A DNA stretch of 64,000 bases from Carpediemonas membranifera (taxonomy: Eukaryota; Fornicata). Location of the stretch: the NCBI GenBank assembly GCA_019828565.1, contig JAHDYR010000038.1:1178001-1242000 (forward strand), written 5' to 3'. This document shows positions 61,475 to 64,000 of the stretch, piece by piece. How positions within the stretch are numbered: the first letter of the stretch is position 1; each line of letters begins with the position of its first letter. The notes beneath the pieces are model-generated. The model made no database searches and was not told the origin of the DNA. It was given only the letters and a program-made list of their open reading frames with translations. The translations under genes and the position numbers were made by a program.

Positions 61475-62384
61475 AAGCATGTCATGAACCCCTGACTCCA
61501 GGACCGGGAAGGGATGGACAAGGAATCAGCCATGGACCACCCTCGCTGGTGCTAAGCTCCTGGGATCAGTGAGGAAAGGCCCCACGTATCCCGGTAGCCA
61601 GGAACCAAAGCAAGGGAAGGAACGACTGCAAGGAAAGAACAGGAAGGACAGACCAGAAATAAGAAAGAAAAGGACATGCGACAAGGACAGAGCAAGGATA
61701 AGGTCAAGGAAATCCATATCCATATGGTTGCACCACTCGTTGGGACCCCAAGGAAACTGCAGGGACTGGCCACGGGGGTCGGAGGGGCACAGGTGCCCCT
61801 GCCGCCCTTGTTAACGACATGGGAAACCAAGGACATGTAGTGCAAGCGAAATGTTGTAAGGGGTAACAGGACAACCAGGCCTAGTGCCTGGGGGTACACC
61901 ACCCATGCCCTGACCCACGCCACCTAACCGGGGTAGACAGCATGGACTTAGTCACTTTCCCCGCCTTCGGGTAGGCTTCTTAACAGAGTCGAGGGGGCAT
62001 GGAATTGGGGAACCGGACAGACGAGAGGGTGCCGTGGCTGAACGGCTCTACAAGGACTGCAGGGAAGCAAGGAGTGTCATAGTCAAGGTTCTGCAGGACG
62101 ATCCTGCCTGTCAATGCCCCGAGGACAGACCCCCAGGCTCCCCGGATAGTTGCCGGACTTTCAGGGAGACAGGAAAGCATATTTGCACGGAGATGGCCGC
62201 AGGGCCTCTGGGGCGATTGGAATCGGCTTTCCGCGGAGACAGTAGCACCGAAAGCCCAAGGCAAACGCTGCTGACCAGTTTGCCACGGGAAATAGGCAGT
62301 ACCCCGGGGCACTCAGCTCCAAGACAACGGGAAACAAGCTCAGTCCGGGGTCAGAATCCAAGCACCATAAATTTCTTTCTTTCT
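61475..62384 (+). other. LINE 3' untranslated region
   Basis: About 900 bases, no coding-like frame, ending in a TTTC repeat next to the target duplication. Confidence 0.7.
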
Positions 62385-62399
62385 GGGAAATGGTGGAAC
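62385..62399. repeat. right target-site duplication of the LINE
   Basis: Exact copy of 53698-53712. Confidence 0.93.
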
Positions 62400-62549
62400 T
62401 GACGGGGGAGGAGGTGCTGTGGACGGGGGAGGAGGAGGCGTCGGTGACAGGGGAGGAGATTGAGGAGTAGTGGGATTTGTGGTTGGATGAGGAGTTAGGA
62501 CCTGTGGACCGGGGCGAGGATCCTTGATGGGTGGTTTCTTTTGACTTAG
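62400..62549 (-). CDS. element C reverse transcriptase, Pro-rich N-terminal part
   Basis: A -1 frame relative to gag, opening over its stop, with many PPP and SP motifs. It reads straight into 53697 when the LINE and one duplication copy are ignored. Element D has the same Pro-rich start. Confidence 0.7.
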
Positions 62550-63121
62550 TTTGAGTTCTTCGTGCCGGCGCGCTTCGGCTTCTTCCCGTGAAAACCCCGG
62601 TTGCCGCCGTCATGTCCGGTGCCGGGCTTGGTGTTCTTCTCGGTCAGGCGGGGGATCTTGGACAGGGTGCGGAGGACGAGAGTCTCGATCTCCGTCTCGT
62701 TCATCTCGTGGCGCTCGGCAAGGGCGGCCATGCCCGCGGTGGAGACAGCAGAGGCGGCTAGGTAGCCGTAGCGGTCCTTCACCCATAGGACTCGGTGACG
62801 GAGGAAGATGCGAGCGAGTACGGCGAAGCCACTGATTCGATTGAACTTGAAGCTGCGGTAGATCTCCTCGAGGAACTCCGCCTCTTCGCGCATAGTGGAT
62901 GAAGCAGGACGCTTCCAAGTCATGGTGGTCTCTTGCCGAAGCAGATCTACTGTCTCTCGGACGTTGCCGCCGGCAGTAAATGCGTCTTGAAGCTGTTGAA
63001 CGGTGGCTTTGAGCTCTGCGATCTCTTGGGCGGCGTCTCCCATCTGTTTCAGTTCGCTCTTGAACAACTGAACCGCCCTTATGAGACGCACGATCCCGTC
63101 TTTGAGATCGTATCGAATCAT
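62546..63121 (-). CDS. gag: element C gag-like ORF1
   Basis: 191 residues from the ATG at 63121 (MIRYDLKDGIVRLIR). An N-terminal coiled coil (EIAELKATVQQLQDAF) is followed by the shared domain (MREEAEFLEEIYRSFKF, FLRHRVLWVKDRYGYLAASAV) and a basic Gly/Lys tail (HGKKPKRAGTKNSN). Probably the RNA-binding structural protein. The 46-base repeat lies just upstream, at 63166-63211. Confidence 0.75.
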   Translation of the reverse strand: MIRYDLKDGIVRLIRAVQLFKSELKQMGDAAQEIAELKATVQQLQDAFTAGGNVRETVDLLRQETTMTWKRPASSTMREEAEFLEEIYRSFKFNRISGFAVLARIFLRHRVLWVKDRYGYLAASAVSTAGMAALAERHEMNETEIETLVLRTLSKIPRLTEKNTKPGTGHDGGNRGFHGKKPKRAGTKNSN

Positions 63122-64000
63122 CCTCGACCTCTCGCGCCGAAGTTTTGGCTCCGCTGGCCTTGCCAGTCAGACAGGCTGACGATCCGGTAGACTCCGTCCA
63201 TTCCCACAGGGAACCAGTCGCCGCCCAAGCGATTGCAGCCGATCGGTGCACTTTAAGACACTCTCGATGTCTTTCATGCAAGCTGTGCCCCGGCTGCAAT
63301 TCATTGCATATGCCAACACAAAGAGCTCAAAACGAGGTCTATAGCCCTCAACGGCGCTTCGTTGAGGAGTTCTAGCGATTTTTCACTTTTGTTGCGCAAT
63401 TTCTTCATCTGATGCGCAATTATTGAACCATCGAGCCTAAAAGAGACTCTAAAGCCTTAACGGCTTCCAAATAGCCAATATCACCTTGTCCATCAAGGTT
63501 TATGATTAGCCTCACTAAGGCCCACAATCATACCCCTCGCAGCCACTCCTCAATGGCTTTGAGGGGCTTATCTCTTCTTATCCTTCTCTAATAAGGCTCT
63601 GAACGGGGCTACGGACGTGCTGTAGTCCAGGCGAAGCACGTCTTCCACATAACGGATCAATGAGTTCTGGTCAGCCCATGTGCCCTTCGCCGCAACAACC
63701 GGGATAGGGATACCCATCAGAACCAGGTCAGCCGCGCTCCCGCGGCGCAGACCGTGCAGCCGAGCCTGCGTGGAGATGATGCCCTTCACCTGGTCCTCAA
63801 TGACTGAGTAGGGGTGCGACCAGAGAGGGTCTTCGGCCACCGCGCCTGCATCTATCCTATTGACTAGGACCTCAGATAGCCAGTGAGCCGGGTCTAGCTC
63901 CCCGTCGACTCTCGGGACGAGCTTCTCAACGACCACTCGCCGGGTCTTAGTGCCGTGGATGGAGATTCTTAGCCCGCGGCGCGCGCTCTCCGCTCTAACG
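63046..64000 (-). repeat. 955-bp direct repeat, copy 2 (continues past the window)
   Basis: Same sequence as 50421-51375. Includes the end of a recombinase gene at 63568-64000. Confidence 0.92.
63568..64000 (-). CDS. tyrosine recombinase of the upstream YR unit, cut by the window edge
   Basis: Same sequence as the C-terminal half of the recombinase at 50943-51809, including HGLRRG, KGTWADQNSL and the catalytic tyrosine. The N-terminal part lies outside the window. Confidence 0.9.
   Translation of the reverse strand, partial: VRAESARRGLRISIHGTKTRRVVVEKLVPRVDGELDPAHWLSEVLVNRIDAGAVAEDPLWSHPYSVIEDQVKGIISTQARLHGLRRGSAADLVLMGIPIPVVAAKGTWADQNSLIRYVEDVLRLDYSTSVAPFRALLEKDKKR

Larger units (their letters stand above)
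53713..62384 (+). mobile_element. complete LINE (non-LTR retrotransposon), 8.67 kb
   Basis: Bounded by a perfect 15-bp target-site duplication. It has a 5' UTR of about 470 bases, ORF1 (54187-56700), a second small ORF (56742-57692), ORF2 with AP endonuclease, RT and a zinc knuckle (58026-61474), and a 3' UTR of about 900 bases ending in ATTTCTTTCTTTCT, a short TTTC repeat instead of poly(A). It inserted in the opposite orientation into the RT gene of element C. Confidence 0.93.
50421..64000 (-). mobile_element. element C: tandem YR retrotransposon array interrupted by a LINE
   Basis: On the minus strand from the right: end of an upstream unit's recombinase (63936-63568), UTR, gag (63121-62546), start of RT (62545-62400), LINE (53713-62384), rest of RT (53697-51838), recombinase (51809-50943), UTR, and a truncated next gag. 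The unit period is 12,625 bases, or about 3.94 kb without the LINE and its target duplication. Confidence 0.85.

Noticed and set aside
1-64000. CRISPR array, bacterial operons or rRNA genes
   Set aside because: No regularly spaced short repeats, Shine-Dalgarno-linked gene chains or rRNA-like sequence were seen.

Overview
This window reads as nuclear DNA of a free-standing unicellular eukaryote with a compact, GC-rich, intron-poor genome. The evidence is eukaryote-specific genes (signal peptidase complex subunit 1, long-chain acyl-CoA synthetase, class I cyclic-nucleotide phosphodiesterase, RRM protein), convergent or divergent gene pairs separated by only tens to a few hundred bases, single-exon reading frames, and tRNA genes of eukaryotic layout with a Pol III T-run. 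A deep-branching protist such as a metamonad would fit, but the species cannot be named from sequence alone.

Layout. (1) 1-6.7 kb: pieces of Ty3/gypsy chromodomain retrotransposons with unusually short LTRs. They include one element with both ends intact (element A, 1237-5820, identical 61-bp LTRs, 4-bp target duplication) that sits in an unrecognised reading frame. A second short-LTR element ends in the same frame at 1087. (2) 6.7-22.6 kb: an island of ordinary host genes: coiled-coil protein, secreted FG-GAP protein, REC-phosphodiesterase, SPCS1, two-RRM protein, RCC1-like protein, WD40-ankyrin protein and acyl-CoA synthetase. Copies of one repeat in opposite orientation flank the island (6528-6693 and 23249-23365). 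(3) 23.4-25.9 kb: a truncated gypsy element and a second gypsy element (E) nested in it. (4) 25,917-42,313: a 16.4-kb unit bounded by 70-bp terminal inverted repeats that match at 69 of 70 positions (element T). It carries a possible transposase, a protein kinase, an OTU-like protease, a SET-domain protein, an RCC1-like paralogue of the host gene, a HEPN-like protein and several unknown proteins. This is the strongest candidate for an undescribed system. (5) 42.3-64 kb: tyrosine-recombinase (DIRS/PAT/Ngaro-like) retrotransposons B and C arranged head to tail; a tRNA-Val/tRNA-Phe pair between two of them; a chimeric YR-element/gypsy reverse transcriptase (D); and a complete 8.7-kb LINE inserted into C with a 15-bp target-site duplication.

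A theme that affects every annotation here: many genes, mostly mobile but including one host gene, are split into adjacent frames. Nearly every split is repaired by removing (sometimes adding) one base in a homopolymer run. Residual consensus error is the simplest explanation; real decay and +1 recoding are alternatives. Split genes are therefore annotated as single loci, with the break positions given. Statements about protein families rest on motifs read by eye; no database search was run.
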